Positions 9,707-18,227 are shown, counted from the first letter of the stretch. The stretch is DNA of 64,000 nucleotides from Zunongwangia profunda SM-A87 (GCF_000023465.1 NC_014041.1:765001-829000); one strand, 5' to 3'. The notes: generated by a model not told the origin, from the sequence alone. Made by a program: numbers and translations.

Positions 9707-9952
9707 ATGGAAGCTTCAATTATTAAAATCGGTAATTCTAAAGGATTACGCTTAAGTAAGACCATTCTTGAAAAATACCATATAAAAGATAAGGTAGAAC
9801 TCATTTTAGAAAAAGGTCAAATTATACTCCGACCAATTGATTCTCCAAGAAAAAACTGGGAAGAAAAATTTAAAAAAATGGCCGAAAACGAAGATGATCA
9901 ACTTTTAATGAATGATGTGTTTGATGATGAAAATTTTGAGGAATGGATTTAA
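9707..9952 (+). CDS. mazE: MazE-type AbrB/SpoVT-fold antitoxin
   Basis: An 81-aa antitoxin. The swapped-hairpin AbrB/MazE DNA-binding fold covers residues 1-45 (SIIKIGNSKGLRLSKTILEKY, then ILEKGQIILRPI). The acidic C-terminal tail (ENEDDQLLMNDVFDDENFEEW) is the usual MazF-neutralising peptide. The stop codon overlaps the start of mazF by 10 bases, so the two are translationally coupled. By family it should autorepress the operon as a MazE-MazF complex. Confidence 0.9.
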   Translation: MEASIIKIGNSKGLRLSKTILEKYHIKDKVELILEKGQIILRPIDSPRKNWEEKFKKMAENEDDQLLMNDVFDDENFEEWI

Positions 9953-10266
9953 ATCAATATGATATAGTTCTAGTTAATCTAGATCCAACCGTTGGAAGCG
10001 AAATCAAGAAAACAAGACCTTGCGTAATCATTTCTCCGAATGAAATGAATAAATACTTAAGGACGATTATAGTGGCTCCAATGACAACAAATACAAAAAA
10101 ATATCCGACAAGAATTCTGGTAAAATCCAATGGGAAAAATGGAATGATTGCGATAGATCAAGTTAGAACAATTGATAAACAAAGAATTGTAAAAGTCTTT
10201 GAATCATTGTCAAATTCCGATATTAAAAAATGCAAAAAAGTGCTTAAAGAAACATTGCTGGACTAA
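9943..10266 (+). CDS. mazF: MazF/PemK-type mRNA endoribonuclease toxin
   Basis: A 107-aa toxin of the MazF/PemK (CcdB-fold) family. The opening strand YDIVLVNLDPTVGSE, the conserved IKKTRPCVIISPN with Arg25, and the strand TIIVAPMTT are all present, as is the loop KNGMIAIDQVRTID. These correspond to the family's RNA-cleaving site. It begins inside the last codons of mazE. The length is normal for an intact toxin. The cleavage sequence cannot be read from the protein. Confidence 0.92.
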   Translation: MDLNQYDIVLVNLDPTVGSEIKKTRPCVIISPNEMNKYLRTIIVAPMTTNTKKYPTRILVKSNGKNGMIAIDQVRTIDKQRIVKVFESLSNSDIKKCKKVLKETLLD

Positions 10267-10409
10267 GTACTAATGCTAATAACAATTATCGCAAATAGCG
10301 GTTATATTTAAAAAGAGTAATTGTAGAAACCAGGAAAGCAAACAATTAAACCTACAACTCCGCGTTCCAACTCCTGAAACTTGATATAGACGAGACCGCT
10401 AGAAAGTAT

Positions 10410-11426
10410 ATGAAAAAAGTATTCGGAATATTATTTACAATTTGCCTTTGGTTGTTTAGTTGTTCTAAAAAAGCAGACGATACAGACCATAAAAGCGACC
10501 TATCGAATTACCACTTTAATGGGAAAATAAAATCTGTAAAATCGGAACTTTTTAATCTAATTATTGAGAAAGACACTTTTAAAATTGGAGAAAAAATAAA
10601 TTCACTTGCATTTGACCGAAATTCTCTGCTTGAATTTAATGAACTCGGAAACCTGACTTCAGTAAAAGAGTTTCTTTACAACGGCAAAGTAATTAAAGAA
10701 GACATCTATACTTACGATAAAAATGACCTATTAATTAAAAGAAAGGAAATTGACAATTACGGTAAAGGTTCGTTTTTATACTTCGAATTTAAATATGATT
10801 CTAGAGACAGCTTGACTAGCGTTTTAATATCTAGTGATGGATTTAAAAGAACTCTAAAAATTGAGCGAGATAGTAATAATCGACCAATAGAAAGAAAAAC
10901 TATTCAAAATGACACAGTCCAATTGACTTACATTGTAAAATATGACAAAAACGACAATTTGATTTCTGAAAGTCAATTTAGGCACAAAAGCGCACCAGTA
11001 AAATTAATTGAAAGAAGTTTTAATAGTCAAAACTTGAAAGAAAAGGAAAAGATAATCGAATATAGAACCTGGGATACAATCAGAGTAGAAAAAGAATATC
11101 TTTATAATAATAAAAATCAATTAGTTATTGAGAAATTCAATATAGAAAATGACTCTAGTTTTGAAATAAAAAACAAATATCACAAAAACGGAGAACTAAA
11201 GGAATCAATTACAGTAATGGGAGAAAATGAATTCGTCATTATTGAAAGAAACAATGAAAATGGGGATTTAACTAAAAAAGCGGTTAAGACCAATGACGGA
11301 AAAACTAATGATGTTTGGAGTTATGATTTTAAATATGATTCAGAAAATAATTGGATAGAAAAAATTGAATTTAAAAATAATAAACCTTTGAGAATTGTAA
11401 AACGGAAAATAGAATATTATAAATAA
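10410..11426 (+). CDS. Hypothetical lipoprotein with RHS/YD-like repeats
   Basis: A 338-aa protein with a lipobox (WLFSC), so probably lipidated and facing the periplasm or surface. The body consists of repeats with the pattern Y-x-x-N-x-x-L-I-x-x-x-x-F, for example YDKNDLLIKRKE, YDKNDNLISESQF, YNNKNQLVIEKF and YDSENNWIEKIEF. These resemble YD/RHS-type or MORN-like beta-hairpin repeats seen in many Bacteroidetes surface lipoproteins. It sits alone between mazEF and the glycosyltransferase. Its stop codon is followed 3 bases later by a copy of the tail motif (11430-11460). Function unknown. Confidence 0.65.
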   Translation: MKKVFGILFTICLWLFSCSKKADDTDHKSDLSNYHFNGKIKSVKSELFNLIIEKDTFKIGEKINSLAFDRNSLLEFNELGNLTSVKEFLYNGKVIKEDIYTYDKNDLLIKRKEIDNYGKGSFLYFEFKYDSRDSLTSVLISSDGFKRTLKIERDSNNRPIERKTIQNDTVQLTYIVKYDKNDNLISESQFRHKSAPVKLIERSFNSQNLKEKEKIIEYRTWDTIRVEKEYLYNNKNQLVIEKFNIENDSSFEIKNKYHKNGELKESITVMGENEFVIIERNNENGDLTKKAVKTNDGKTNDVWSYDFKYDSENNWIEKIEFKNNKPLRIVKRKIEYYK

Positions 11427-11429
11427 AAA

Positions 11430-11460
11430 ACGTTGCCTAACAATGAAAACCGTTACACAA
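11430..11460 (+). repeat. Tail motif (cassette-end-like), copy 1
   Basis: The sequence ACGTTGCCTAACAATG followed by AACC and CACAA directly follows the lipoprotein stop codon. It matches the copy at 29964-29994 in 25 of 31 positions, and shorter versions occur at 23711 and 31071. The core GCCTAAC fits the RYYYAAC core of integron attC sites, but no paired GTTRRRY site or integrase is seen. Confidence 0.5.
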
Positions 11461-11492
11461 ACTAATAATTACAATAAATCCTCATCCCAATC

Positions 11493-11512
11493 AATCGCTT
11501 AAAGCGATTTTT
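11493..11512 (+). terminator. Rho-independent terminator
   Basis: AATCGCT (11493-11499) and AGCGATT (11503-11509) form a 7-bp stem with loop TAA. The T-run reaches 11512. It would end the transcript of the upstream lipoprotein. Confidence 0.65.
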
Positions 11513-11562
11513 CTCTTAAACTGGATTTTGGGCGCTTGATCATAGGACTTTTATAAGTAATT

Positions 11563-11615
11563 TTAAAAGAACCCTTAATAGAAATTAAGGATTTTTGGTT
11601 AGTTTTATAGGGAAA
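11563..11615 (+). repeat. Copy of the 5' header repeat (upstream of the GT39 gene)
   Basis: TTTTAAAAGAACCCTTAATAG leads into AAATTAAGGATTTTTGGTTAG and TTTTATAGG. The order and spacing are those of the better-conserved headers at 23899 and 29283. The GT39 start codon is about 60 bases downstream. Confidence 0.45.
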
Positions 11616-11674
11616 TAAACGGAATGTTTCTATAGGTGTGTTCTCCTTCAATCAAAACAATCGCTTCATCATCC

Positions 11675-13198
11675 ATGAAAAATAAGTTATGGATTTTAAT
11701 CGGATTTATACTTTTAAAGTTTATACTTCAATATATACTGATAAGTCCCGAATATGAATTGCAACGGGACGAATATCTTTACCTGGATCAGGCTCATTAT
11801 TTAGCTTGGGGCTACTTATCGGTTCCGCCCGTTTCTTCCTGGATTTCGAGTATCATTTATTTTCTGGGGAATTCTGTGTTTTGGGTCAAGTTTTTTCCCG
11901 CCCTTTTCGGTAGTTTGACTATAGTTGTGGTTTGGAAAACAATTGAAGAGTTAAAAGGAAATCTTTTTGCCTTGACACTGGGTGCGACCGGTGTTTTATT
12001 TTCGGCACTTTTAAGATTAAACACACTATATCAGCCCAATTCCTTAGATGTACTATGCTGGGCAGCGGTGTATTTCTTTCTTATTAAATACTTAAATACA
12101 CAAAGGTCTAAATGGCTTTATACCCTGGCAATGGTTTTCGCTATTGGCTTTCTCAATAAATACAATATCGTTTTTCTTCTTATCGGTCTTATTCCCGCCA
12201 TCCTAATGACGAACCAGCGTAAACTACTTTTAAAAAAAGAAGTATACCTGGCAATGCTACTGGCCTTGGGGATCATTTTGCCCAATCTGGTGTGGCAATA
12301 CACGAATAATTTTCCGGTGATTCATCACATGGAAGAACTATCAGAAACGCAATTAGTTAATGTAGATCGAATGGAGTTTCTGCAATCACAAATCTTATTT
12401 TTTATCGGTGCTTTACCGGTGATTATTTCGGGGCTATGGGCGCTGTTGTTTTATAGGCCTTTTCAGAAATATCAATCCTTTTTCTGGGCGTTCTTTTTTA
12501 CGCTTCTGGTATTTATGTACTTCAGGGCAAAAGATTATTATGCAATAGGGCTTTATCCTATTTATATTGCCTTTGGTGCGGTATTTCTGGCTGATTTTTT
12601 AAAAGCCGGTTGGAAACAGTATTTAAACCCCGTTGTTATTGCCATTCCAATAGTGCTTTTTATACCGATGTATCAAATTGCTTTTCCTAATAAAAGTCCT
12701 GAATGGATCGTAAACCATTCAGATACTTATAAAGAATACGGACTGTTACGCTGGGAAGATGGAACAGATCATTCGATACCGCAGGATTATGCCGATATGC
12801 TGGGATGGAAGGAGTTGGCACGAAAAGTAGATGCTATCTATATCTCCCTACCCAATCCCAGCCAAACCCTGGTGCTCTGCGATAATTACGGTCAAGCGGG
12901 AGCCATAAATTATTACACCCGTAAGCATATTAAAGCCGTTTCTTTTAATGCCGACTATGTCAACTGGTTTGATTTAGAACCCCAATACGTTAACCTGATC
13001 CGGATTAAAAACTATAAAGAAAAAGATGATGAACTTATAGAAACCAGTCCGTATTTTGATAAAGCCGTTGTGGCAGATTCAATTACCAACCCTTATGCCC
13101 GAGAATTTAGAACTTTAATATTTGCGTTTACCGGGGCTCAAGTAGATGTGAATGAACGAATAAAGGACGAAATTAGGGAGGCAAAAAATGACCGATAG
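11675..13198 (+). CDS. GT39/ArnT-like membrane glycosyltransferase
   Basis: A 507-aa polytopic membrane protein of the dolichyl-phosphate-mannose/ArnT (GT39-type) fold, which transfers sugars from polyprenyl-phosphate donors outside the membrane. The first TM segment is followed by the family motif ELQRDEYLYLDQAHYLAWGY, with the acidic pair D32-E33 expected at the active site. About ten more hydrophobic segments follow, and then a soluble C-terminal domain (from about residue 360). The ATG at 11675 was chosen because it puts the first TM helix at the N-terminus; a longer reading from 11636 adds residues unlike a leader. It is monocistronic. The acceptor is unknown. Confidence 0.85.
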   Translation: MKNKLWILIGFILLKFILQYILISPEYELQRDEYLYLDQAHYLAWGYLSVPPVSSWISSIIYFLGNSVFWVKFFPALFGSLTIVVVWKTIEELKGNLFALTLGATGVLFSALLRLNTLYQPNSLDVLCWAAVYFFLIKYLNTQRSKWLYTLAMVFAIGFLNKYNIVFLLIGLIPAILMTNQRKLLLKKEVYLAMLLALGIILPNLVWQYTNNFPVIHHMEELSETQLVNVDRMEFLQSQILFFIGALPVIISGLWALLFYRPFQKYQSFFWAFFFTLLVFMYFRAKDYYAIGLYPIYIAFGAVFLADFLKAGWKQYLNPVVIAIPIVLFIPMYQIAFPNKSPEWIVNHSDTYKEYGLLRWEDGTDHSIPQDYADMLGWKELARKVDAIYISLPNPSQTLVLCDNYGQAGAINYYTRKHIKAVSFNADYVNWFDLEPQYVNLIRIKNYKEKDDELIETSPYFDKAVVADSITNPYAREFRTLIFAFTGAQVDVNERIKDEIREAKNDR

Positions 13199-13337
13199 CA
13201 ATTAGAATTAGCGTAAAACAACTACATTTAAATTGGGCTTTCCTATCGGTAATTCTGAATTGCAAATTACTGAAGTTGAGCAGAAAAATAAGATCTTAAA
13301 TGGAGTAATTTAAGAGTATGCAGACTCATTAGTGAAA

Positions 13338-13820
13338 TTAAAATAGCCGTCCTAATTTCGAGTTTAATGGAGTTGTTAGATCGATAACTTCTAACTTTAA
13401 ATTGAATTCCTCTTTTAAAGGGGCAATCATCTTTTTAAAAGACTTTCGATCTTTTGTAATGTAGGCATCAATTTTTCGATTATGAATTTGAGCAAATAGC
13501 TTGATATCGTTGATTACTACTTTTCTTTCGCCAAAATCACCAAATTTTCCTAATGCTTTAAGATAAGATAAAAATTTACCAGAAAATTTAGCATCTTTAA
13601 AATCAAATTCTAATAATCTAAAGGAATTTAAAGAAAGTAAGTTTTCAGGATTATCCCCAACTGCGTATTCACTTACTACAATTGTAGATAAATACATTTC
13701 TATATTATTCTCAATAAAATGTTTGAAATAATCGACACAATTTTGATGAAATTCATCATCTCTTTTTAGTAAACGAATACAAAAGGAACAATCTAGTAGT
13801 ATACTGGTTATTCCATTCAT
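13338..13820 (-). CDS. PIN-domain (VapC-like) ribonuclease, probable toxin
   Basis: A 160-aa PIN-domain protein. The four acidic positions of the fold are visible: D10 (ILLDCSF), E51 (VVSEYA), D105 (VINDIKLF) and D124 (YITKDRKSF). It therefore should be a metal-dependent RNase. Its ATG overlaps the end of the upstream gene by 4 bases, as in toxin-antitoxin operons. The partner, however, is 255 aa, three times the size of a usual VapB. The assignment as a toxin is inferred from architecture. Confidence 0.8.
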   Translation of the reverse strand: MNGITSILLDCSFCIRLLKRDDEFHQNCVDYFKHFIENNIEMYLSTIVVSEYAVGDNPENLLSLNSFRLLEFDFKDAKFSGKFLSYLKALGKFGDFGERKVVINDIKLFAQIHNRKIDAYITKDRKSFKKMIAPLKEEFNLKLEVIDLTTPLNSKLGRLF

Positions 13821-14584
13821 ACTCCCTCAGCTTTTATATCATCTAACCACGTATCGACATCAGTTATCTTATTTAAATTTTCAGAAGCTTTATCAATCAC
13901 TTTATCTAAAAGTGATTGGTTAAAAAGAGGTTTATATTGTATAAACTCTAGAAGGACCAAATCAGATAAACTATCATCTTCCAGGTTTTTTTTGCCTCGC
14001 ACTTTAACACCATAAGGTTTGTAAGTTTTTTTTTCGCCATTCATAATTTGTTCCTTAGTGGCTGAAACGGTAATATTACCATACTTACTCGTGCTAATGT
14101 GCAGGTTTGGATTTTTCCCACCTTCTTGATAAATCTCCCCATACAAGTAAAATTCGCTCTCGAAAAAGGTAGGGGCAATCATTTCGTAATCTGTGGTTTC
14201 ATCAATGACTAAAGTTGGATGGTTTTGCATTGAATTGTTAAACTCAATTTTATATCCTTCTTTTAATGCCTTTTTTTGAAATTTATCAATAATCGATTGC
14301 CTCTTGTAATCTAAAAAATCTAAATTTCTTCTATTTTTTATTTCACTAGTAAGCCCATTGAATAGGATAACTGCGGTTATGGGCAAGAAAAATTTATGTT
14401 TTGCAGAACCCTTTTCTATATCATACGAAATATGAGGACGATTACGTTTTTCCTTTCGGTTGGGGTATAAGAAAGTTTCAATATCAGATATAAAATCTTT
14501 AATTTCATTTATATCGATATCTTTAGGAGATAGAGAATTATCTCTATTTGTCACTCTTAATTCTATGTAACCTTGCTCTTCCAC
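13817..14584 (-). CDS. Uncharacterised 255-aa partner of the PIN-domain protein
   Basis: I do not recognise a named family. The protein has no signal peptide or clear TM helix, although FFLPITAVILFNGL at about 65-80 is hydrophobic. The N-terminal part is charged (VTNRDNSLSPKDIDINEIKDF). A beta-rich middle (EFYLYGEIYQEGGKNPNLHI) follows, then a helical acidic C-terminus ending DVDTWLDDIKAEG that could act as a toxin-binding tail. It is co-transcribed with and overlaps the PIN gene, and lies first in the operon, where antitoxins normally sit. Antitoxin role is an inference. Confidence 0.55.
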   Translation of the reverse strand: MEEQGYIELRVTNRDNSLSPKDIDINEIKDFISDIETFLYPNRKEKRNRPHISYDIEKGSAKHKFFLPITAVILFNGLTSEIKNRRNLDFLDYKRQSIIDKFQKKALKEGYKIEFNNSMQNHPTLVIDETTDYEMIAPTFFESEFYLYGEIYQEGGKNPNLHISTSKYGNITVSATKEQIMNGEKKTYKPYGVKVRGKKNLEDDSLSDLVLLEFIQYKPLFNQSLLDKVIDKASENLNKITDVDTWLDDIKAEGV

Positions 14585-14644
14585 TTGTTTAAACTAATGT
14601 ACAAATTTAACTGTTTAAAACCATACCTATAAAAAAACATCACT

Positions 14645-14669
14645 AAACCCTCAAATTTAAGAATTTACA
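14645..14669 (+). repeat. 25-bp direct repeat, left of mepB remnant
   Basis: The sequence begins AAACCCTCAAATTTAAG. A second copy with two mismatches lies at 15493-15517, so the pair brackets the mepB pseudogene. Confidence 0.6.
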
Positions 14670-14697
14670 TGGGAAAGAAAAACAAGTTAGAATTCCC

Positions 14698-14705
14698 TAT
14701 TTTTG
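14698..14705 (+). promoter_or_regulatory. Candidate -7 box before mepB remnant
   Basis: TATTTTTG is an exact TAnnTTTG match, 84 bases before the ATG at 14790. No well-placed -33 TTG is visible. Confidence 0.3.
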
Positions 14706-14789
14706 CGCCGCAATCTCTAGGTAGAATTGCTTTCTAAAATCCTTTTAATTAATTCCGGTAATTCAAATCAAAAAAATCAAGTAGCACAA

Positions 14790-15284
14790 ATGGACAAAAA
14801 TCTAAGTTAGATTAAAACTGAAATTTACGATAAATGCGCACTTGAGCTTTCACACTTTAAAACCGAAACTGAAAGCAAAGCATACAATGCCTGTCGATTT
14901 CAACTCAACGGAATGCATGTTTTGAGCCGAAATGCTAAAATTACACCCAAGAAAGCCGGGCAATTTGTGACCTTTTGGAAACGACAAAAGAATGGTCCCA
15001 TTGAACCTTTTAGCGGGAATGATGCCATTGATTTTTATGTGGTCAACGTACGGACAGAAAACAAATTTGGGCAGTTTGTATTCCCCAAATCGGTACTGAT
15101 AAAAAAAGGGATTCTCGCTACTGAAAATAAAGAAGGAAAACGCGCCTTTAGAGTTTATCCACATTGGGGTATGGTGAAAAGCAAACAAGCTGAAAAGACG
15201 CAAAAATGGCAACTGAATTATTTTTATGAAATAAGCAGTCTAACCAATTTGCAAAAGGTGAATCAATTGTATACTAAACCATAA
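14790..15284 (+). pseudogene. mepB: MepB-family protein, interrupted by an amber codon
   Basis: From the ATG at 14790 the frame reads MDKNLS, then TAG at 14808-14810, then continues without interruption (IKTEIYDKCALELSHF...) to TAA at 15282-15284. The complete frame of 164 codons matches the usual MepB length. The family blocks NAKITPKKAGQFVTFWKR and FGQFVFPKSVLIKKGI are intact. Either the gene is dead, or a shortened product starts at an internal codon such as ATG 14913, which would lose about 40 residues. MepB accompanies the MepA efflux pump in staphylococci; no pump gene is nearby. Confidence 0.75.
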
Positions 15285-15703
15285 AGCATTACTGGGCAAG
15301 CGTTCGCCAAACCTTTTTTTGATCTTCTTTAATTATTAGCCTAATTCCTCAGCTAATCTGAAAAATAGTATCTTTAATTTCTAATTGATAGTTATACAAG
15401 TCCGAGAGATAACACAATTCCTTCAAAATAGATCGATTACTAGAAACCATAAAGCTCTATACATCCCTTAGTCTGCAGGAAATAATAACCTAAAACCCTC
15501 AACTTTAAGAATTCACAAGAATACTTTTTTACAGAAGCTTTTCAAGAGAACTTCATTTTTAGTGTTCTGTAAAACCTGGTTTTGGATGCATTTTTAAGGG
15601 AAACAGTAATTGAAATTTAGCGTTTCAGGTTAGATTTATACTAAATAAAATACAACTTGTGGTGTTATAAGTATCCGTGTACGTGTTGCTGAAAAAGGAA
15701 AAG
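15285..15703 (+). other. Intergenic region with direct repeat and header
   Basis: Between the mepB remnant and the higBA promoter there is no gene. The stretch holds the right copy of the 25-bp repeat (15493-15517) and a header copy (15590-15669). The string GGCAAGCGTTCGCC followed by a T-run at about 15310-15322 could be a weak terminator for mepB. Confidence 0.4.
15590..15669 (+). repeat. Copy of the 5' header repeat (upstream of higBA)
   Basis: The header core TTTTTAAGGGAAACAGTAAT leads to GGTTAGATTTATA (15628-15640) and then to an 18-base string, ACAACTTGTGGTGTTATA (15652-15669). The last two strings occur identically, at the same spacing, at 29323-29335 and 29348-29365 upstream of the DinB-like gene. 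Confidence 0.65.
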
Positions 15704-15734
15704 TTGTCTTATTGGACTACTTTTTTTACATTTG
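15704..15734 (+). promoter_or_regulatory. Promoter of higBA, implying a near-leaderless mRNA
   Basis: TTG (15704-15706), a 20-base spacer and an exact TACATTTG box (15727-15734) form a full Bacteroidetes promoter. The higB ATG at 15739 begins only 5 bases after the box, where transcription would be expected to start. Confidence 0.6.
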
Positions 15735-15738
15735 TACT

Positions 15739-16080
15739 ATGAATAAAAAACGGGAACTTTATTTTTTCAAAAATTACTTTGAGGAATTTTACGAAGCCCA
15801 AGCTGATAAAGTAAAGAAGAAAATTATTTGGACTTTAAAGGTAATTGAAGAAATTGATCGAATTCCCGATATTTATTTAAAACATTTGAAAAACACGACT
15901 GGTCTCTACGAAATAAGAGTCCAGGTTGGAAATAACATTTTCAGAATTTTCTGCTTTTTCGACTTGGATAATATTGTGGTTGTTGGTAACGGATTTCAAA
16001 AGAAAACGCAAAAAACACCAAAACAACAAATTGAAAGAGCAGAACAAATAAAAAGAGAATACTATGAAAGCAAAAAATAA
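15739..16080 (+). CDS. higB: HigB-like (Gp49/RelE-superfamily) toxin
   Basis: A 113-aa protein of the phage-derived Gp49-like/HigB branch of the RelE superfamily, expected to cleave mRNA on the ribosome. The core strands are LYEIRVQVGNNIFRIFCFFD and IVVVGNGFQKKTQKTPKQQIERA, the latter being the family's C-terminal signature. The ATG at 15739 was preferred because a promoter -7 box occupies the sequence just before it and the residues upstream are not conserved-looking. The stop overlaps the XRE antitoxin by 17 bases. The toxin-first order is typical of higBA. Confidence 0.88.
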   Translation: MNKKRELYFFKNYFEEFYEAQADKVKKKIIWTLKVIEEIDRIPDIYLKHLKNTTGLYEIRVQVGNNIFRIFCFFDLDNIVVVGNGFQKKTQKTPKQQIERAEQIKREYYESKK

Positions 16081-16372
16081 AAACCTGAAGAGTCTTGACC
16101 AGTTTGTCGATGAAAAGGTGGGAGAAAGAGGAACTGAAAAACGAGAGGCATTTGAAACAGAATATGACGCTTTCAAACTTGGTGTATTGATTCAGCAAGC
16201 CAGAGAGGATAAAGGTCTTACTCAAGAGCAATTGGCAGAATTAGCAGGAACAAACAAATCCTATATTTCAAAATTAGAAAGAAATTTAAAAGACATTCGA
16301 TTTTCCACATTACAGAGAATTATCAACGAAGGATTAGGTGGACATTTAGACATTTCTATCAAATTTAAATAA
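16064..16372 (+). CDS. higA: HigA-like XRE-family antitoxin
   Basis: A 102-aa antitoxin with a C-terminal lambda-repressor-like helix-turn-helix at about 45-95 (LIQQAREDKGLTQEQLAELAGTNKSYISKLERN). The charged N-terminal arm would contact the toxin. It overlaps the upstream toxin gene by 17 bases, which argues for translational coupling and autoregulation by the complex. Length and domain order are normal for a HigA that accompanies Gp49-like toxins. Confidence 0.9.
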   Translation: MKAKNKNLKSLDQFVDEKVGERGTEKREAFETEYDAFKLGVLIQQAREDKGLTQEQLAELAGTNKSYISKLERNLKDIRFSTLQRIINEGLGGHLDISIKFK

Positions 16373-16442
16373 TGCTAAACACTCAAATCAATAAGCGACA
16401 GTGAGCTAAAAGAAAGGGATTAATAATAATTGATATTTTCAT

Positions 16443-17200
16443 CATTTTAGGTCATTAAGCGAATTTTTACAATAAGGCTTATTTGCGTCATTCCGGGCCT
16501 GCCCGTCCGGCAGGCGGGCTTGACCGGGAATCTCATACCGAATTTTAAAAATAGACTTTGAAGATGAGACCCTGAATCAGGCTCAGATTGACGACATATT
16601 GTGATGCTCCATTCCGGCATACTTTTTATATCCGTAGCAAAACAAATCAATTCCGCAGCGGTGGGAGAGGAGGATGGCCTAGCGCAGCGGTTGCCATCCG
16701 CAGGATAAGGAATTTGGTGTAGTTTTCAAGGATGTAAAAATAAGCCTAGACCTTCCTGCCCGCCGGCAGGCGGGTTTGTTTCTTTTGCTTGTCCTGAGCT
16801 TTTGTCGAAGGGTTGGCGATGAAAAAAAGAAAGGGATTATGAATAGAATCTTTAATCTTATAATGTATTGAAAAACATAATCTAGAAGATGAGACCCTGA
16901 ATCAGGCCCGCCTCGCCGGCAGGTAGGTTCAGGGTGACGACGCCTCATTATAATTATTAGAGACGTTCATTCTAAAAGAGAAAATAGAATACCAACTTCA
17001 AGGCTGTCAATTCGAGTGGAAATCGGTGACGATTTTTTTATCGAGAATAAGTCTTGAAGTCAATAATTGATATCGGAATGTACGATAGATTCATAGCAAT
17101 AATAAAGAACAAAGTTGAGGTTGATTGCAAGGTTGTTAGTAAGCATTTTAGGTCATTGAGTAAATTTTCGCAGAAAATTTGTATCGAAATGCCCCAAAAT
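16443..17200. repeat. Mosaic intergenic repeat region, copy R1
   Basis: About 760 bases are built from modules shared with the gaps at 19350, 27031, 33571 and 37160. They include a half palindrome (16444-), a GGCAGGCGGGC block (16485-16575), a TCCGTAG...GCAGGATAAGG hairpin block (16630-16725) with GGATGGC/GCCATCC arms, a GCCGGCAGGC block with CTTGTCCTGAGC, and a terminal module of 316 bases (16885-17200) that is duplicated at 19785-20088. It ends with a 56-bp imperfect palindrome (17145-17200). No coding capacity is credible. Confidence 0.8.
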
Positions 17201-17295
17201 GAAACGCTTTAAACCTGAAATTTTTTACGGGATATCAATAGCATTGTTTTCAAGGACGAAAAAAAGAAAGGAATGTGGTTACCACAAAACCAAAC

Positions 17296-17342
17296 TTCTT
17301 GACCATCGTCAAGAAAATTCGGTGAGCAAATCCCTAGCTTTG
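17296..17342 (+). promoter_or_regulatory. Dyad operator and -7 box of the SDR-GNAT-ATPase operon
   Basis: A perfect 8-bp inverted repeat, TTCTTGAC (17296-17303) and GTCAAGAA (17308-17315), lies 20 bases before an exact TAGCTTTG -7 box (17335-17342). The start codon is 9 bases further on. The dyad occupies the -33 area, where a repressor or activator would act. No regulator is encoded next to it. Confidence 0.55.
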
Positions 17343-17351
17343 TCTTAAAAA

Positions 17352-18215
17352 ATGAACGCAAAAAAAGTATTGGTTGCTGGCGCCACCGGATATTTAGGTC
17401 AGTATTTGGTCAAAGAATTGAAAAAACGAGGCTTTTGGGTAAGAATATTGATCCGTAGAGAAGCACAAAAACAACTATTTACCAAGGTTGACGATATTTT
17501 TGTAGGTGAAATCACCCGTCCCAAAACCCTAAACGGAATCACGCAAAACATCGATTGGGTCATTTCTTCCGTGGGGATTACCCGGCAAAAAGATGGGTTA
17601 ACCTATATGGATGTCGATTATCAGGGCAATGCAAATTTGCTAAACGAAGCCTTGAAAGATCAGGTCGAAGCATTTCAATACATTTCAGCCATCAACGGAG
17701 ATCAGCTAAGGCAGTTAAAAATCTTTGAAGCCAAAGAAAGATTTGTCGATGAATTAACCAATGCTGCCATTCAGCAAAGCATTATTCGGCCTAATGGTTA
17801 TTTCTCTGATATGAAAGACTTTTTAACAATGGCAAAAGGCGGCAGGGTTTACCTTTTTGGAGACGGAAAGCAACAGCTAAATCCCATTCACGGCGCAGAT
17901 CTCGCCGAGTTTTGTGTCGATAAAATGATCGCCGGCAGCCCAGAAGAAAGCGTGGGCGGTCCCGATATTTTAAGTCAAAATCAACTTGCCAGCATCGCCT
18001 TGCAAGCCTGGAGCAAACCCATTAAGATTTATCACTTGCCCGATTGGGTAAGAAAAGGCATTATCTGGTCGTTAAGAACCTTTACCTCTTCTAAAACCTA
18101 CGGACCCATTGAATTCTTTTTAACCGCGATGGCCAAGGATAATGTTGCCCAAACTTATGGCACACATCATCTTAACGAGTTCTTTAAAGAAGAAGTGAAC
18201 AAAGAAAAAGCATAA
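17352..18215 (+). CDS. NAD(P)-binding SDR/NmrA-type epimerase-like protein
   Basis: A 287-aa Rossmann-fold protein of the atypical SDR group. The dinucleotide motif VAGATGYLGQYL is at residues 8-19. The glycine pattern and the Arg-rich second strand (RILIRREAQ) suggest NADP. The canonical YxxxK catalytic pair is not obvious, as in NmrA/complex I 39-kDa-like members. It is the first gene of a three-gene unit with gaps of 12 and 21 bases. Substrate unknown. Confidence 0.85.
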   Translation: MNAKKVLVAGATGYLGQYLVKELKKRGFWVRILIRREAQKQLFTKVDDIFVGEITRPKTLNGITQNIDWVISSVGITRQKDGLTYMDVDYQGNANLLNEALKDQVEAFQYISAINGDQLRQLKIFEAKERFVDELTNAAIQQSIIRPNGYFSDMKDFLTMAKGGRVYLFGDGKQQLNPIHGADLAEFCVDKMIAGSPEESVGGPDILSQNQLASIALQAWSKPIKIYHLPDWVRKGIIWSLRTFTSSKTYGPIEFFLTAMAKDNVAQTYGTHHLNEFFKEEVNKEKA

Positions 18216-18227
18216 AATAGAAGCCTA

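Noticed and set aside
9541..9726. 61-codon frame before mazE
   Set aside because: It lies on the header repeat and promoter and overlaps the mazE start; residues show no protein-like conservation pattern.
14850..15212. Minus-strand frame of 120 codons
   Set aside because: It is the antisense shadow of the mepB remnant, whose sense frame carries recognisable family blocks.
16447..16948. Two minus-strand frames within repeat R1
   Set aside because: They consist of dispersed repeat modules (Arg/Pro-rich translations of GC-rich hairpins) found in several gaps.
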